Assembly (NCBI GenBank): GCA_016648135.1
Contig: JADDOH010005149.1
Coordinates: 1 to 64,000, forward strand
Origin: Agrypnia vestita
Taxonomy: Eukaryota; Arthropoda; Insecta; Trichoptera; Phryganeidae
Reading direction: 5' to 3'
DNA: 64,000 bases
In this document: positions 35,590-47,544 of the stretch, piece by piece
How positions within the stretch are numbered: the first letter of the stretch is position 1
Layout of the letters: the number at the start of each line of letters is the position of its first letter
Program-made: the position numbers and the translations under genes
The notes under the pieces: generated by a model
Databases searched by the model: none
Told to the model about the DNA's origin: nothing
Seen by the model: only the letters and a program-made list of their open reading frames with translations

Positions 35590-36250
35590 ACACCAACATG
35601 TTTTGGAAAAACCTTTCCATCGTCAGGGTGTTGAATAAATGTCAAAATATTCAAATGAATGTTGTCTTTTGTTTTTTTGCTGTCTAAATGATTTAAAAAA
35701 ATATTTTTCGATATAATTGCTGAAGTTCTTGATAACACAAAATTATTGGAATTTTTTTTAGAATTGGACTAGTAGTTAAATTTAATTGATTATTAATATT
35801 TTGTTTACTTTTACATGCTTAACTAATTTTTTAATGATTCTAAATTATTCAATTTCAGACCAAAATTATTTATGTGTAAGATAGAAAGACCTAAATTTTT
35901 ATCAAAACCGTAATCATTTTCTAATAAGTGATTTGATTCAGACATCTCAAATGCTCTTTGACTCTTATATTAAAATTACGGCCAGTTTTTCCAATATAAA
36001 AAGCTGTACAATCTTTGCACAAAAGTTTATAAACACCTGAATTGTTAAATATATTATCTTTATCTTTTGAATTAATGAGGAGTTTTCCTATATTACTATT
36101 TGTATAAAACGCAGGTCTAATATTTTTCGGTAGATGTTTTGAAATTTGATTGGAAAATTTATTAATATATAAAGATTCTTCGCCAATAATCATTAATATC
36201 ATTTATATTTATCTGTGAATTGTATAAAAAGTCAGTTATATTTTTAATTT
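35590..36250 (-). mobile_element. Penelope-like element, 3' end with GIY-YIG endonuclease
   Basis: The minus-strand ORF 35921-36202 contains NNSGVYKLLCKDCTAFYIGK followed by TGRNFNIRVKEHLR. This matches the GIY-YIG endonuclease domain with the Cys pair typical of Penelope-like retroelements. Downstream (about 35593-35640) is the hairpin CCTGACGATGGAAAGGTTTT, the usual terminal motif of these elements, also seen at 60560-60640. The reverse transcriptase part is absent. Confidence 0.8.
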
Positions 36251-36470
36251 AATTAATTTTTTTTAAATTTTATCAACTGATTCTGCGCTGCATCCATTAT
36301 TAAATGCGATTTGTTTTATTGTATTCAATTCAGTTTGAAAATCAAACACTGACAAGACGATGCATCATTAATCGACGAACACGGTAGATTAAAACAAATA
36401 ATAAAATTAATTTTTTAAATGTCAATCAATCGAAAAAATAATTACGCGACACTTTTTGATTTCTCCTCAG

Positions 36471-36979
36471 GTGGCGCCGATTTCGTCGTAAGCGGAGGCA
36501 GCGCCGCCGGCCCCAGCGCAGGTACCCTGAGCATATCCATCGACTCGCACTGCTTCGACGGCACGTGCGTGGTAACCACCTGCGGCACTAACGGCTGTAA
36601 AACGCGCCTCTGCTTAACTAACCGCTTGACCCACTCGGAGGTCTGCAGCGACTTCATCCCGCTGCCCCTCCCCGCCCCACCTTCCTCCCCCCCCGCGCCC
36701 CCGAGCCCGCCCAAGCTAATCGACAGCGTTCCCGTCACAGAGACCCGCCACGCGGAGATCAGCGTGGACCAGTCCGTCGGGCCCCAGGGCCTGGCCACGC
36801 GGACCGCCAGCGTGGCCGTGGACGCCAGCTCGCAGGGCCAGAGCTCCTACTCCAGCAGCTCGAGCTGCGCCAACGGCGTCTGCCTGAAGAGGGTGTGCGT
36901 CAACGGCGTCTGCAAGACGGAGAAGTGCGACGCCAACTCCGAGAACTGCGTGCCCTACGAGGAGGCGGACAAGCAATAG
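36471..36979 (+). CDS. peptide gene 1, last exon with two six-Cys modules
   Basis: The acceptor CTTTTTGATTTCTCCTCAG opens a phase-1 exon ending in TAG at 36977-36979. It encodes a Gly/Ser-rich start and a module at 36551-36646 (C-x4-C-x4-C-x4-C-x4-C-x10-C). A proline linker (PLPLPAPPSSPPAPPSPP) and a Ser-rich stretch follow, then a second module at 36866-36949 (C-x4-C-x4-C-x4-C-x4-C-x6-C) with the repeated words ANGVC and VNGVC, and the acidic tail PYEEADKQ. With exon 1 and the short form of exon 2 it gives 744 bases (247 residues) in frame. With the 33605 donor it gives 352 residues. Codons are GC-rich, unlike the flanks. Confidence 0.8.
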
Positions 36980-37169
36980 CGGCCTAACCCAATGCGATTC
37001 AACCATGTGTGTTTTAGAAGCTGTCGTCGATTCCGAATCGATGCTGTTTAAATGCATAAATATTTACATGAATATTACTTACAGCCCGTTGATGAAACCG
37101 CAAAACACTGTTTTTCAAAATTAATGTATTCGTAAAATAGGATATAGTTAAATTATATTAAAGCAACCC

Positions 37170-38000
37170 ATCAAATTATGTGTTTTAATTCAGCCTTGCA
37201 AGTAAGCAACAGAGCTGGTCGACAATACTTAACGGGCGGGTTCCTGCCTTGATCACGAGTCGAAAATGTTCTAGCAACCGTGACCTGATATCGATACGTA
37301 TGGAGTTATGCAATATCAAAGTTTGCATTTTTTTTATCAATATTTCTGACTATTTTTTACAAAACGTTATTGTATCATTACAGTAACTTATATCGATCGC
37401 GAAAAAATCATTCGTTTCGATAAAAGTTAAATAAAATAATAAAAAACTCTGATAAAATTCCAATTGCAATTTGCAGGTTTTCATCATTTTATTTGACTTG
37501 TATAAAAGGAATGACTTTTTCATAATAGATACAAGTAACCGATTTTATAGTCCAACATTTTGCAAAAAATTAGTCAGAAGTATTGAGAAAAAAATGCCAA
37601 CTTCGATGTCGCATGTCTCCTTAACTATTGATATTATCAGGTCATGGTTGCTTGAACATTTTCGAAACATAATCAAGGCAGGAATCCATCTGTAAAGTAT
37701 TGTAGACTACCTCTGTTACACCCTGTATACTACTCATACATGATGTCTCATAGCTAGTAGCAAAAACTTTACAGGTGGGTTCCTGTCTTGATAATGGGTC
37801 TAAATGTTCAAACAACCATGACCTAACATCAATAGTTATGGAGATATGAAATAATAAAATTTGTATTTTTTTCCCAATACTTCTGACTTCAAGTAACTTA
37901 CTCTATATTGATTATATCGGTTATGAAAAATTCATTCGCTCTAATACAAGTCGAATAAAATGATAAAACCTTTGCTACTAGCTATGAAACACCGTGTATA
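37170..38000. repeat. two adjacent ACAGGGTGT-family MITEs
   Basis: 37170-37735 and 37736-38000 both contain versions of TTACAGGTGGGTTCCTGTCTTG and GTTGCTTGAACATTTTCGA, and end in TTACACCCTGTA or GAAACACCGTGTA. The second is partial. They lie just downstream of peptide gene 1. Confidence 0.6.
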
Positions 38001-38325
38001 ATATAAAACCCCAATATGTATCTGTGTCACACGAAAAGAAATGGATATATATCATCGGAGTGAAAAGTCAATTTTCTTCGAAATGTTGACAAGTGAAATT
38101 TTTGTTCTGAAGGCACATTTTTCGAAATGGTAAACAAGCAAGTTAATTCTCAGAAGTTTAATTTTGCCGATTTGCCGGAACAGTTGCAGTTCCAGGATTC
38201 AAATTTGGAACCGGTTAAAACCGATTCCAAGAGTTACCGAAAAAATGACCCAATATTCATCAGGATGCAGCGTGCAAGATGTTCGCGCTTAGGTGCTCCG
38301 GAGACTTGGTGGTAAACGGCTGGGA

Positions 38326-39352
38326 TGTCACGGAGGTCGCTTTATCGGAACCGAATTCGGAATCGGAGTTTTTAGATTTGGTTTCTCGGAACCGGAACCG
38401 GAATCGAAGGCGGAGGCAGAAGATAAATATGTTAAAGGCAGGTCTTATGAAGTAAAATTACAAACATCATTCAGAATATTTTGAGCTTGTTCAAATCTTT
38501 CAGAACAGTACATTAATTAACATTACATTAGTAGTAATTAGATTTGAACAAACTCAAAATATTCTGAATGAAAATACTGGTAAAAAAGGGAATTTAATAA
38601 AAATAGAAAATAATATTTCCTGGCCTATCCTAGTGTAATATTAGTAATTCGGATGAATTTCATTACACAGAAAAAGTATATTGCTTTCAAAATTCCGTAA
38701 AATCAATTGTAGATTTTCTCATTTAGTGACATTAACGACATCTGTGGGGATTTAGGGGAATGAAAATGGCTTTGTACAGGCCGCATGGAAAGGTTGTTAC
38801 AATGCATATATAAAGTGTGGCATGTAATTCAAATATATAAACTTCCAAAAATAAGTAGGCATGGTATATTCTATCATGGGTGGAAATGGCGAATGTTACA
38901 TTGTGTAAAATGATCACTTAAGCCAACCATACGATAGGTCATAAGTCCTATGTACACCCAAAAGACTTCTATACCTACTTTCCCATTAAAAAACCCTACA
39001 GTTTCGTCTCTGTGAGACATCTATAATATACATTAATTGACAAACATTATTATTCATCAGTTTAATTTATATTGGTTTAAAAAACAATACACCTACCTTG
39101 GTGTTGAAAATAAATACAATCGAATTTTCTTAAATCTTAAACAGTACTAGTAGTAAATTAGATCAAATGAACTGACTCCAAAAGAAGCAAATTGTATTTA
39201 ATGAACAAAAGCTTCGCAGCTTTGTCTCCGTCCGCTATGCTTCGACCTCTGATTATAACTTCCGATTTCAATTTATCGGAACCACAGGTGCAGAATCAAT
39301 CGGAAGTTTCGACCTTTCGGAATCGGAGTCGAAGCTCCGTAACATCCCTAGT
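38326..39352. mobile_element. possible degenerate TIR element with CGGAAT repeats
   Basis: GGGATGTCACGGAGG at the left and CTCCGTAACATCCC at the right are inverted. Both ends run into degenerate (TCGGAA) repeats. The interior includes part of the foldback family of 13737-14150. Boundaries are tentative. Confidence 0.4.
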
Positions 39353-39693
39353 AATTTTTTATTTATCTATTTATTAACGCCCTATAGGGCTTTTACAACA
39401 GATAGGTAAAGTGTACATTAACAGAATATTAGTATAAAGAAAAAAATAATAATATGTAAACATAATAATGACATAAAGAGGAAAGAAAATACAGATACAG
39501 ATATAAAAAAATAAATAAAATATAAATTAAAAAGCAAGTATAACAGAAGCTTAAGAAAAACATAATATAATAGAAATTTAAAAACAAAATAAGTAATAAT
39601 GTAGAGTGAAAAGATATAGCACAAGCTTTGAAAGTCATATTATAATAATACATACAAATACATATCAATTATTTAAGTCCAATTCGACAAATA

Positions 39694-39960
39694 CTAGTAA
39701 CCTTTCAATACACCTTTTAATATATGCTTGAATAATATACAGTTATTGGCAAAGACGTCCAGTTGCTCGTATCTGTTTGCTAGTCTAGGAAGCCTTTGCA
39801 GCGGGGAATTAAAGATATAGTTAGTAGCTGCAGTTTCCACGGCAAAACCTGCATGACTTCTAGTTACGCGGGACGGAACACGCAAGCAGATACGTTCTAG
39901 TAGTTGAGGACAGTGGATAATACCATTTATTAGTTTGTGTAAAAATGGTTATGATATAAC
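39694..39960 (-). mobile_element. LINE C-terminal fragment
   Basis: The minus frame reads RVPSRVTRSHAGFAVETAAT then FNSPLQRLPRLANRYEQLDVF, a typical closing region of jockey/R1-like LINE proteins. A similar fragment is at 52195-52554. Confidence 0.55.
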
Positions 39961-41200
39961 AGTTTGGCGCGGCATCTTTTATAAGACATTGTTTCTTTAA
40001 CATTTCAGACTCATAATTTAGGTAGGAATCTATCATTTAAGTATTGTGGACTAGCCCAGTTACACCCTTTATAATACTAGACTGATATACATCAAGCCAG
40101 AAAGACTATTTTATCATTTCAACAAATTTTTAAGTAGGAGCAATACAATGTACAAATAATATTTGTACAAATGTGCAAAACGGGTCAGTCACCAGAATTC
40201 AAATAAACAGTCAGAATAATTGTCGGCTCAGAATCTTATGAACGCGCTACAAATGGTGTAAGTGTCGTACATATTTCCATTGTCAGCCTAAAAAAATAAA
40301 TGGCGAAAGCGTATAAAGTAACTAGAAGTACAGATTTTTTTAAAATGCAGATAATATTTAAAGCATAGAAATATTACACAAATAGAGTAAAAATGGTAAC
40401 GTATAAAAATAATGTATTTAATATTCATACACGTTTATTAATTTATAAAATACATAGGTACCTGTTTGTGTTTTAAAATTGTCTGAGAATCTCGCCATAT
40501 TCTTTTTTATTACTGGTCAATCTAGCCGTCATTGCGGCGCAATGATATAAGGGCGCATGCGTGGTATATGTCAAACACTCGACGAAATGTGGAAGTATTT
40601 ACGTTTTCTTTTTATACTGTTTATCGCTTCAAAAAGCTGCTTTTAGTTTAAAAATGTTACGTTCCGGTTTGAATCAGACTTTATATTATCTATGATTTAT
40701 TGGTTAGCTGTCATATTCGTGTCTTTCATGTTAGAATGTCGATCGGGGATAGCCAATTGCTTAACTGCTAGTAAAAGTTTTAAGTTTTCCCCGAGGATAA
40801 AACATCTCCGAAAACTGTTTTACTAAAATTTGACTATACTAACGAATCTTTATAAGACAACAACATTTCTTTTTTATCAAATTTATTATTTTTAGCATGT
40901 CATTCCGTAACAATATTTTAGAATGTCTGCATATCTATTGAATACGCATACAACTTATGGCAACATAAATAATTATTAGTCAGAGCTACTGAAATGATAA
41001 ATTAAAAGAGCAAGTATTCTATGAAAATTAAATACCAAAGCGGGTCAAATACCAAAGTTATCCCAGCCGTTGATGCCAGGTCTAATTATACAGGCAAAAG
41101 ATGAAAAAACTTTTTCAATAATCAATACATATCAATTTATTCCCCACATATACGTATATATTATATATTCACATATTATCCAAATGCTTCAATTGATCGT
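39961..41200. other. intergenic, no gene recognised
   Basis: AT-rich DNA with one partial ACAGGGTGT-family word (CAGTTACACCCTTTATAATA near 40058). Nothing else was recognised. Confidence 0.35.
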
Positions 41201-41204
41201 TCGT

Positions 41205-42445
41205 TAACACAATATATATTAGTAGAGCCGTTTATAATTGATGAACAACATGGATTCAGGAAAGGCCGCTCGGTTGAGACCAATCTGATGATTTTCACAA
41301 ATTATGTCACGGAAGCTCTGGACGCGGGACATCAGGTAGACTGTTCATATAATGACTTCGCCAAAGCCTTTGATACAGTCAACCATGATGTCTTATTGAA
41401 AAGGTTGTATGAGATTGGTTTCTCGGATGGTATGTTAAAATTTATGACGAGCTACCTCCAAAATAGGAACCAATACGTCTCTTACGGTCTATTCGCGTCA
41501 GAGTGCTTCTATACCTTCTCGGGTGTCCCGCAAGGATCTAACCTGGGTCCATTGTTGTTCTCGATTTTTATCAATAATATAAAAACTGTAATTTTAAACT
41601 CGCGCTTTCTGTTATTTGCGGATGACTTAAAGCTTTTCTTAAAGGTGTCAACTTTGGACGATTTTCGTCTTCTCCAAACAGATATATCAAATATATGTGA
41701 ATGGGGAAGACGAAATAAACTTTTGTTTAATGTTTCCAAGTGTTCGGTTACATCCTTCACTAGGGCCCAAAAAACTCTATTTTTTCGCTACAAAATGAAC
41801 GGCCAAAATCTGACAAGAACATCGAATGTTAAAGATCTAGGTGTTAGATTTGTAAGCAACCTGACATTTCACGATCACATAGAGACGATCAGTGGTAATG
41901 CTCTGAGAATGTTAGGATTTGTTCTGCGTACTGCCAGGGTTTTCGAGAATACCCGCGTACTGAGAACTCTTTACAACTCCTTGGTGCGGAGTAGACTCGA
42001 GAGTGGCTCGATGATCTGGGGGCCACATGAGAGCAAGTACTCTCTTATGGTGGAGAAAGTCCAAAAGAAGTTTCTGAGATATCTCTACATGAGAGAGTAC
42101 GGGCATTATCCTTGGCTTTACCCAACCGAGTTTCTCCAGGGTATGCTTGGCTACAATAGTTTAGAGACTAGAAGGAATGTGTATTTGATTACACATTTTT
42201 ATCGATTGTTGCGCGGTACGATCGACAATACTGAAATTATGCAGAGCATTGGTTTGTATGTTCCTGATAATTACCTTAGACATCGTCAGCATAGATTGTT
42301 TCACATTCCAATATACAGGACCAACCTGTCGATGGTTATGCCTGTTGGAAAAGCTACAGCTATGCTGAACAAAATCGCTTTGGATATTGATATTTTCCAT
42401 GTGTCTGAGGGGGTTTTCCGAAGCAGGATTCTCCTACACCTCTGA
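41205..42445 (+). mobile_element. jockey-like LINE reverse transcriptase, 3' part intact
   Basis: A long open frame runs from about 41205 to the TGA at 42443-42445, with no ATG needed at 41288. It contains DEQHGFRKGRSVETNL, then DFAKAFDTVNHDVLLKRLYE, FSGVPQGSNLGPLLF, LLFADDLKLF, and a C-terminal zinc-free region ending RSRILLHL. These are reverse transcriptase blocks in order, with the F-A-D-D catalytic pair. The 5' half of the element is missing (5' truncation is usual for LINEs). A second copy of the last part lies inverted at 56350-57010. The open frame suggests a young insertion. Confidence 0.9.
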
Positions 42446-42482
42446 CTAGATTGTACAGGTCACTTTTAATTAGTTAATAATA

Positions 42483-42720
42483 AATTGTTATTTTAATATA
42501 CAATATGTATATGGGTATGTATATGTATATGTGTATGTATGTACATATATGTGTATAAATTCATAATATGTATGCATTAAACATAAAGTTTGTAATGTAC
42601 ATATTATGTAATAAAAAAAAATAAAATAAAAAAATATATATATATATATATTTTGACTGGATATAGGCCCTTCCCTTGGATATATATAATACTAACATAT
42701 ATATATATATGTTATTATTA
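42483..42720. repeat. AT microsatellites and shared TTTTGACTGGATATAGG block
   Basis: Runs of (TA)n, TATGTATATG and A-rich sequence follow the LINE. ATATTTTGACTGGATATAGG at about 42645 recurs next to a similar (TA)n at about 47300, so the pair marks a dispersed repeat. Confidence 0.6.
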
Positions 42721-42739
42721 ATTTCTTTGGGGGTAACCC

Positions 42740-43300
42740 GCGTCAAAATCTGGTCCTCAGAAGGACCATTCGTCAACCGACGTTTCGCCTGAATCACAAC
42801 AGGCATCTTCAGGTTGTCTTGTTAATAAATTTCCGTCACGAGGGGCAGTGCGAGCATGTCCGTTCGTATCGGAAGCTTATTACCAAGAGAGGTCTGGTAA
42901 GTCAAAGTCTAAATTTGGGTACTGTGGTCATTATTAGCGAACGTCCAAAGTGAAACAGGAAGGATATTTAGAGAAGCTATAGAGATATATAAAAGAATGA
43001 ATATTATCAACAATAGAGATGAACAACGGCATGGAAAAGCATTTTATTCGACAGTAGATTTCTTAGTAAAAATAATATATTAGCGCGCAAAAATCAATTA
43101 AATATAACCACCGACACAATAGAAGCAACATCGAGTACAAAGAGCATCACAAGGAGCCAAACAAACGCCATTAAGGTCAGCAACGGCCGGGAACACCCAA
43201 TATTTAATACAAAATTCCCAAAAATCATTAAGGCCAATGATGACCACAGTACCCAAATTTAGATTTTGACTTACCAGACCTCTAAGCCTTATGTTATTCG
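42740..43300. repeat. Penelope-like terminal hairpin and flanking inverted repeat
   Basis: The minus strand reads ACCTGAAGATGCCTGTTGTG and then CGAAACGTCGG, a terminal hairpin motif of Penelope-like elements. GACTTACCAGACCTCT at 43268-43283 mirrors AGAGGTCTGGTAAGTC at 42889-42904. No coding domain was recognised between. Confidence 0.5.
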
Positions 43301-44460
43301 GTGTACTGATTCCGAAAATAATAATAAGAAAAGTCAGATAACCCACCAATTTCTCACATTTTAATATTAAATAAAAATAAATGTTACTATTCAAAAGGTG
43401 TGATAAATATTTTTTCATTTAAATATCATTAAGTAGGCGATTATTCTAGTGTTATAAGGTTGGAAATAAAATCAAATGTTATTAGGTATATAGTTCTGAT
43501 AAATTACACTGCTGTTTGTTTACTTCCAGTTAATGTAACCTCGTGTATTGCAGTGTTTAACCTATGTGTTTTTTTATTCACACTCTGATATGGCTAATCG
43601 TGGTTGTAAAAGCTTTTTGTTATGTACTTATGTTATATACGTTTTAATTATTCGTCGAACTGAACTAATTGAAAAAATTCTCCCGTGAGTTTTCCGCTAT
43701 CAAAAAAATATTATTAAAGAAAACGACATTCATAAACAAGTGCGATAAACGAATTTGGACGTTCAGAAACCTGGTGCGCAATTAGTATCATTATAACATT
43801 GCACAAATACCGAGAATCCATAAATTTGATAAATTAATAATAATATTACGTGGACGTTAAATAAATTTGGTGGGCGAAAGGAACAACGGAATGAGTCAAT
43901 AAAATCAATAAAGAGTTTCAAATTAAATATGCAGAATTGTTTTTTAGATACATATCTAGAAAGGAAAAAATAGATGAGTCGGAAAATATATTATTATTGA
44001 TATTTAAAGCATTAAGTTAGCGGTTAGAGACATTATTAACAGAATGTTAGTTAAATTGGTGTAAACCACTACCAGTGGTATTAGTTTATACTAATTTAAC
44101 TAACATTCTGTCAAAATAAAATAAGATTATTAAATTTTTTGAATTTTACATAATTAATTATTTGTCATTATTACAAATTAATTATTGTAATATTTACAAA
44201 ATTAATTAAACGTCGACCCTACTTGGTTCAAAGTTCTTGTGCAAAAATTAGATAAAAATAATAAGGCTTTAAGAGACATTTCCTAAACAAATGAAACCTG
44301 CATTTTCGACTCATTCCGTTATTTGTTTCGCCCATTAAACAAAAATATTATAAATACTTTTACTGATTAATTACTATCTCAAATGCATGCATGCAAATAA
44401 TTAAGTGACCATTATTCCTAAAAATTATTAATTTGAAAACATTGAATAGCTTTACAAAAT
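43301..44460. other. intergenic with a 70-bp hairpin at 44040-44112
   Basis: ACAGAATGTTAGTTAAATT at 44040 is mirrored by AATTTAACTAACATTCTGT at 44094-44112, with a short inner palindrome (CCACTACCAGTGG). Nothing else was recognised. Confidence 0.5.
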
Positions 44461-45097
44461 GAAGAAATTTGCCGATGAATTTAATCAGTACGGGCCGAGG
44501 TTGTACTCATGGCACTGCACGGTCGGCCACGGACGACTCTGTTGCTGCAGGTTCTTAATAGAAAAAACATTTAATAGAATATGACCATACATTTAATATT
44601 AATACAGGTTTCAAATTTTTACAAAATATTTATAAGATCCCACAAAAAAATAATCTGGATATACTCGAAATTAGGAAGTGTAAATATTAATTAAAAAAAA
44701 TAAATAACCAGACTAAACTTGTGCACAACCCACTTTTGAATATTTTTCCACTTAATCACAGTATACTAACACAGTATAGAATATGGGGGCATAAGGCGGC
44801 GGCAGTAAGGGCCGTGCCTTCGGTGCCATTCGCGCTCGCAGCCGCCGCTTTAGAAAAAAAATGCGCTTCCTGAAAAAATGCCTTTTTTATGTTTGTGGTG
44901 CTTTACTAAAAAGGTGTGTTGATTATCACAAAGACTGTGAGTTTTTAAAAGTCTACGTTGATGTTAATCAGCGTTCTTGCAATTTAAGTACAGAAACTAG
45001 GTATGCTAATTACAGAAATTTTCGGGTTTCGTGTCTACCTTGTGCGTCGGAATCTCAGACGCTACGAGTTAAAAGAAAGGGAGTAAAAATAAAGTGA
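44461..45097 (+). other. two GC-rich islands with unexplained short frames
   Basis: Around 44486-44560 a GC-rich patch flanked by AATCAG and CAG|GTTCTT could be read as a small exon (YSWHCTVGHGRLCCC). Around 44795-44850 a Gly/Arg/Ala-rich patch runs in frame into an ORF starting at 44861 (MRFLKKCLFYVCGALLKR) that ends inside an ACTCCCTTTC-family repeat. Neither matches the six-Cys module or anything I recognise; both may be transposon debris. Confidence 0.2.
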
Positions 45098-45429
45098 CAA
45101 CCCTAGCGTCAACACAAGAGTAGGCTAATAACTCGCCAACAGGCCGGAGATACTACGTTCTGGGTATACTGTGACTTAATATTCCATCCCCTTGAGTTGA
45201 CATTCCATAATTAACAGCTCCGACCTCCCCCCTCCCCTCACCTACCTTTCACCGTAACACACTTGTATAGTTTATCTTTTTCAATTTTAGTACACAGACA
45301 ATCCTGAAGAAGGGAACATTGTTCTCAAAACATGTAGATTGTATAATTTAATAACAATAAGTGGTGAAAACAAAGTGATTTGTGTTTTATTTTACAATAT
45401 TTATATCATTGAAAGATTTGGCAGATATT

Positions 45430-45850
45430 TCGTGGTACAACAGTATAATTTAAAATATGTTTTATTTTATTTTGTAATACACACACACAAATATGAGTTA
45501 TTAAATTACTACTATAGATTCGAGAGGAGCAGTCCGTCTCATCATCAGGTATAGAAAATAACTAGCTTAAATACAAAATTTATCGATTGAATCGGGTAGG
45601 TCAGGGAGGCACACGGCGGGGAGGGGTATTTTTTTCCCGCAAAAAGCTCTAGGATTGGTGAAGTGGACTAAAATGTGATACCCCTCCCCGCCGCGCGCCC
45701 CCCTGACCTACCCGATTGGATTAATAAATTTTGTATTTAAGTTAGTTATTATCTATACCTGATGATGAGAGGGACTGCTCCTCTCGAAACTACAGTAGTA
45801 ATTAATAACTCATATTGTGTGTGTATTACAAAGTAAAATAAAAAATCACT
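45430..45850. repeat. large Penelope-like foldback upstream of gene 2
   Basis: The arms of about 190 bp pair from the (CA)n tract ACACACACAAATATGAGTTA on the left with ATAACTCATATTGTGTGTGT on the right, then through the stem around CCTGATGATGAGAGGGACTG and a GC-rich core (GAGGGGTATTTT and its inverted match CCCCTCCCCGCC). Its right end is about 100 bp upstream of the GGTCACC motif of gene 2. Confidence 0.7.
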
Positions 45851-45953
45851 GTGAACAAGGAGAATCATTTCGTTGATTGTAGCGATTCAGACCAGAATCA
45901 GGGGTCAAACAGATGCAAATATGAAAAAGATTTGCATGATTTCTCGGCATCAC

Positions 45954-46041
45954 GGTCACCGCACAAGATTCGGTGTATACGGTAGATATGGTTTGGACAA
46001 CATTGGTATAAAACGTGGTTCGACGGCAACGAAAAATCAGT
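45954..46041 (+). promoter_or_regulatory. core promoter of peptide gene 2
   Basis: GGTCACC at 45954-45960, TATAAAA at 46007-46013, and initiator TCAGT at 46037-46041. The initiator A is 32 bases from the first T of the TATA box. The motif-to-TATA distance is 53 bases, longer than in genes 1 (40) and 3 (37). The following leader, about 67 bases, is clearly related to that of gene 3. Confidence 0.7.
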
Positions 46042-46105
46042 TTACACAGGGCTCGAGTCCAGCACGGGCCTATTTCTCCAGAAGACGACCCACAGGGCTA
46101 CAGCC

Positions 46106-46178
46106 ATGAAGTTCTTGCACCTCGCGGCTTTCCTGGTATTCCTGGTGGCGGCCGTAGTCGCCCTACCCGCGCCGCAAG
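46106..46178 (+). CDS. peptide gene 2, exon 1 (signal peptide)
   Basis: ATG at 46106 opens 24 codons (MKFLHLAAFLVFLVAAVVAL, then PAPQ) and one base before the donor G|GTGAGA. It has the classic n-, h- and c-regions of a secretory signal, with cleavage expected after the small residues before or at PAPQ. It is almost the same as exon 1 of gene 3, showing recent duplication. Confidence 0.85.
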
Positions 46179-46279
46179 GTGAGATATATCTCGACTAATT
46201 GATTGATTTTATTTTTCGTTTGCCAGGAACCAATAATAACACCTAATATAATTTAAGGATTTTAATTGAACAAAAATTT

Positions 46280-47215
46280 TTTTTATTGAAATTAACGGAC
46301 ATAGTCCAATAAAATATATTACATAACATGAACAACATGAAATACAAGTTAGAGTAATTTAAAAGAAAAGCAAGGACAGATGAAAAGTACTAACAAGATG
46401 GAGACAAGATCTAGACTGTCTAATCGGAGATTGTTTGAATCTGGACAGACTCACACCGAAGAAGCCCAGATCCTGTTTTGAGTTTATAAGACGACATAAT
46501 CGTGACATGGGAGCATGGAATCCATAATTGGTTTCAATGATAGCCAAGGAACAACACTTCATTATTTCCGAGTCTACGGAAAGGGATATTGAATTTGATT
46601 TGGCCCAGTAACGAAGGCACATCAGTGTGGCCATTTAATATTTTGTATATGGTGATTATTTCTCTACGTTTTTGGAGGTTATAAATTTTCATCATTGACT
46701 CAATCTCACTGCACGAGTAGTCTCTCCTATCCAAGCCCATCATCCATGCAACTTTTCTTAAGAAACGATGCTGCACGGATTCAAAGTGACTTATTTGGTT
46801 TATGTAGAAGGGAGACCAAATCACAGAGGCGTATTCAAAGATAGAACTGGCAAGTGAACAGTAAAGAGTCTTGATAGCGTAAATATTTGTAAAATCAGAA
46901 GACATTCTGTTGACAAAGCCAAAGAGTTTTAAGGATTTATTTACCGCATAATCTATTTGTTCATTAAATATAAGTCCAGAATAACTCCGAGGTCCGTGAT
47001 AGACTTGACCACATCCAATTTTATATTTTCTATTTTGTAGTCAAAGGAAATGGGCGTTTTTGATCTATAAAATGACATTATTTTACATTTGTTTATGTTA
47101 AGTTCTAGGCCGTTTACTTTACACCAATTGTCAAAGGAGTCAATATCAGATTGAAGGAGTAGGCAGTCTTGGGTAGTGTTAATTAAATTAATAATTTGAA
47201 TAATAGTAATTTTAA
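46280..47215 (-). mobile_element. jockey-like LINE fragment in the gene 2 intron
   Basis: The minus-strand frame 46534-46905 includes IKTLYCSLASSIFEYASVIW and an RFLRKVAWMMGLDRRDYSC region. Further upstream pieces read LELNINKCKIMSF, a block after the reverse transcriptase active site. Frameshifts break it. It ends near a poly-T run at 46279, marking the LINE 3' tail. Confidence 0.75.
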
Positions 47216-47544
47216 AACAAATTAGTTGTACAATAAATAAAATACATTTTCAATAAAAAATAACTATTTTAGTCTATATATATTTTGTATATATATATAT
47301 ATTTTGACTGGATATAGGAGGGCCCCTCCCTTGGATCGCCAGTGGAGATTTAATTACTGAATTACTGAAGCGAAATATATCGCAATATGCTCTCCAAGGG
47401 GATTAAAATTAAGTAAATAGCTCGAGAAAATCTAATAAGGACTTCACCGGGAATTGAAACCAGAACCCTCGGTGTAAGGAGCCAGTGTCATGTCAACTGG
47501 GCCGCTACTTTTTGCCTTTAGCCCTTCTCATTCATTTTTTATAT

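Noticed and set aside
36442..37057. Minus-strand ORFs opposite the last exon of peptide gene 1
   Set aside because: Antisense shadows of the GC-biased coding strand; no start context or motif.
44861..45097. 78-codon ORF with a hydrophobic start and several Cys
   Set aside because: The last third is the end of an ACTCCCTTTC-family repeat and the cysteine spacing does not match the family; kept only as a weak note.
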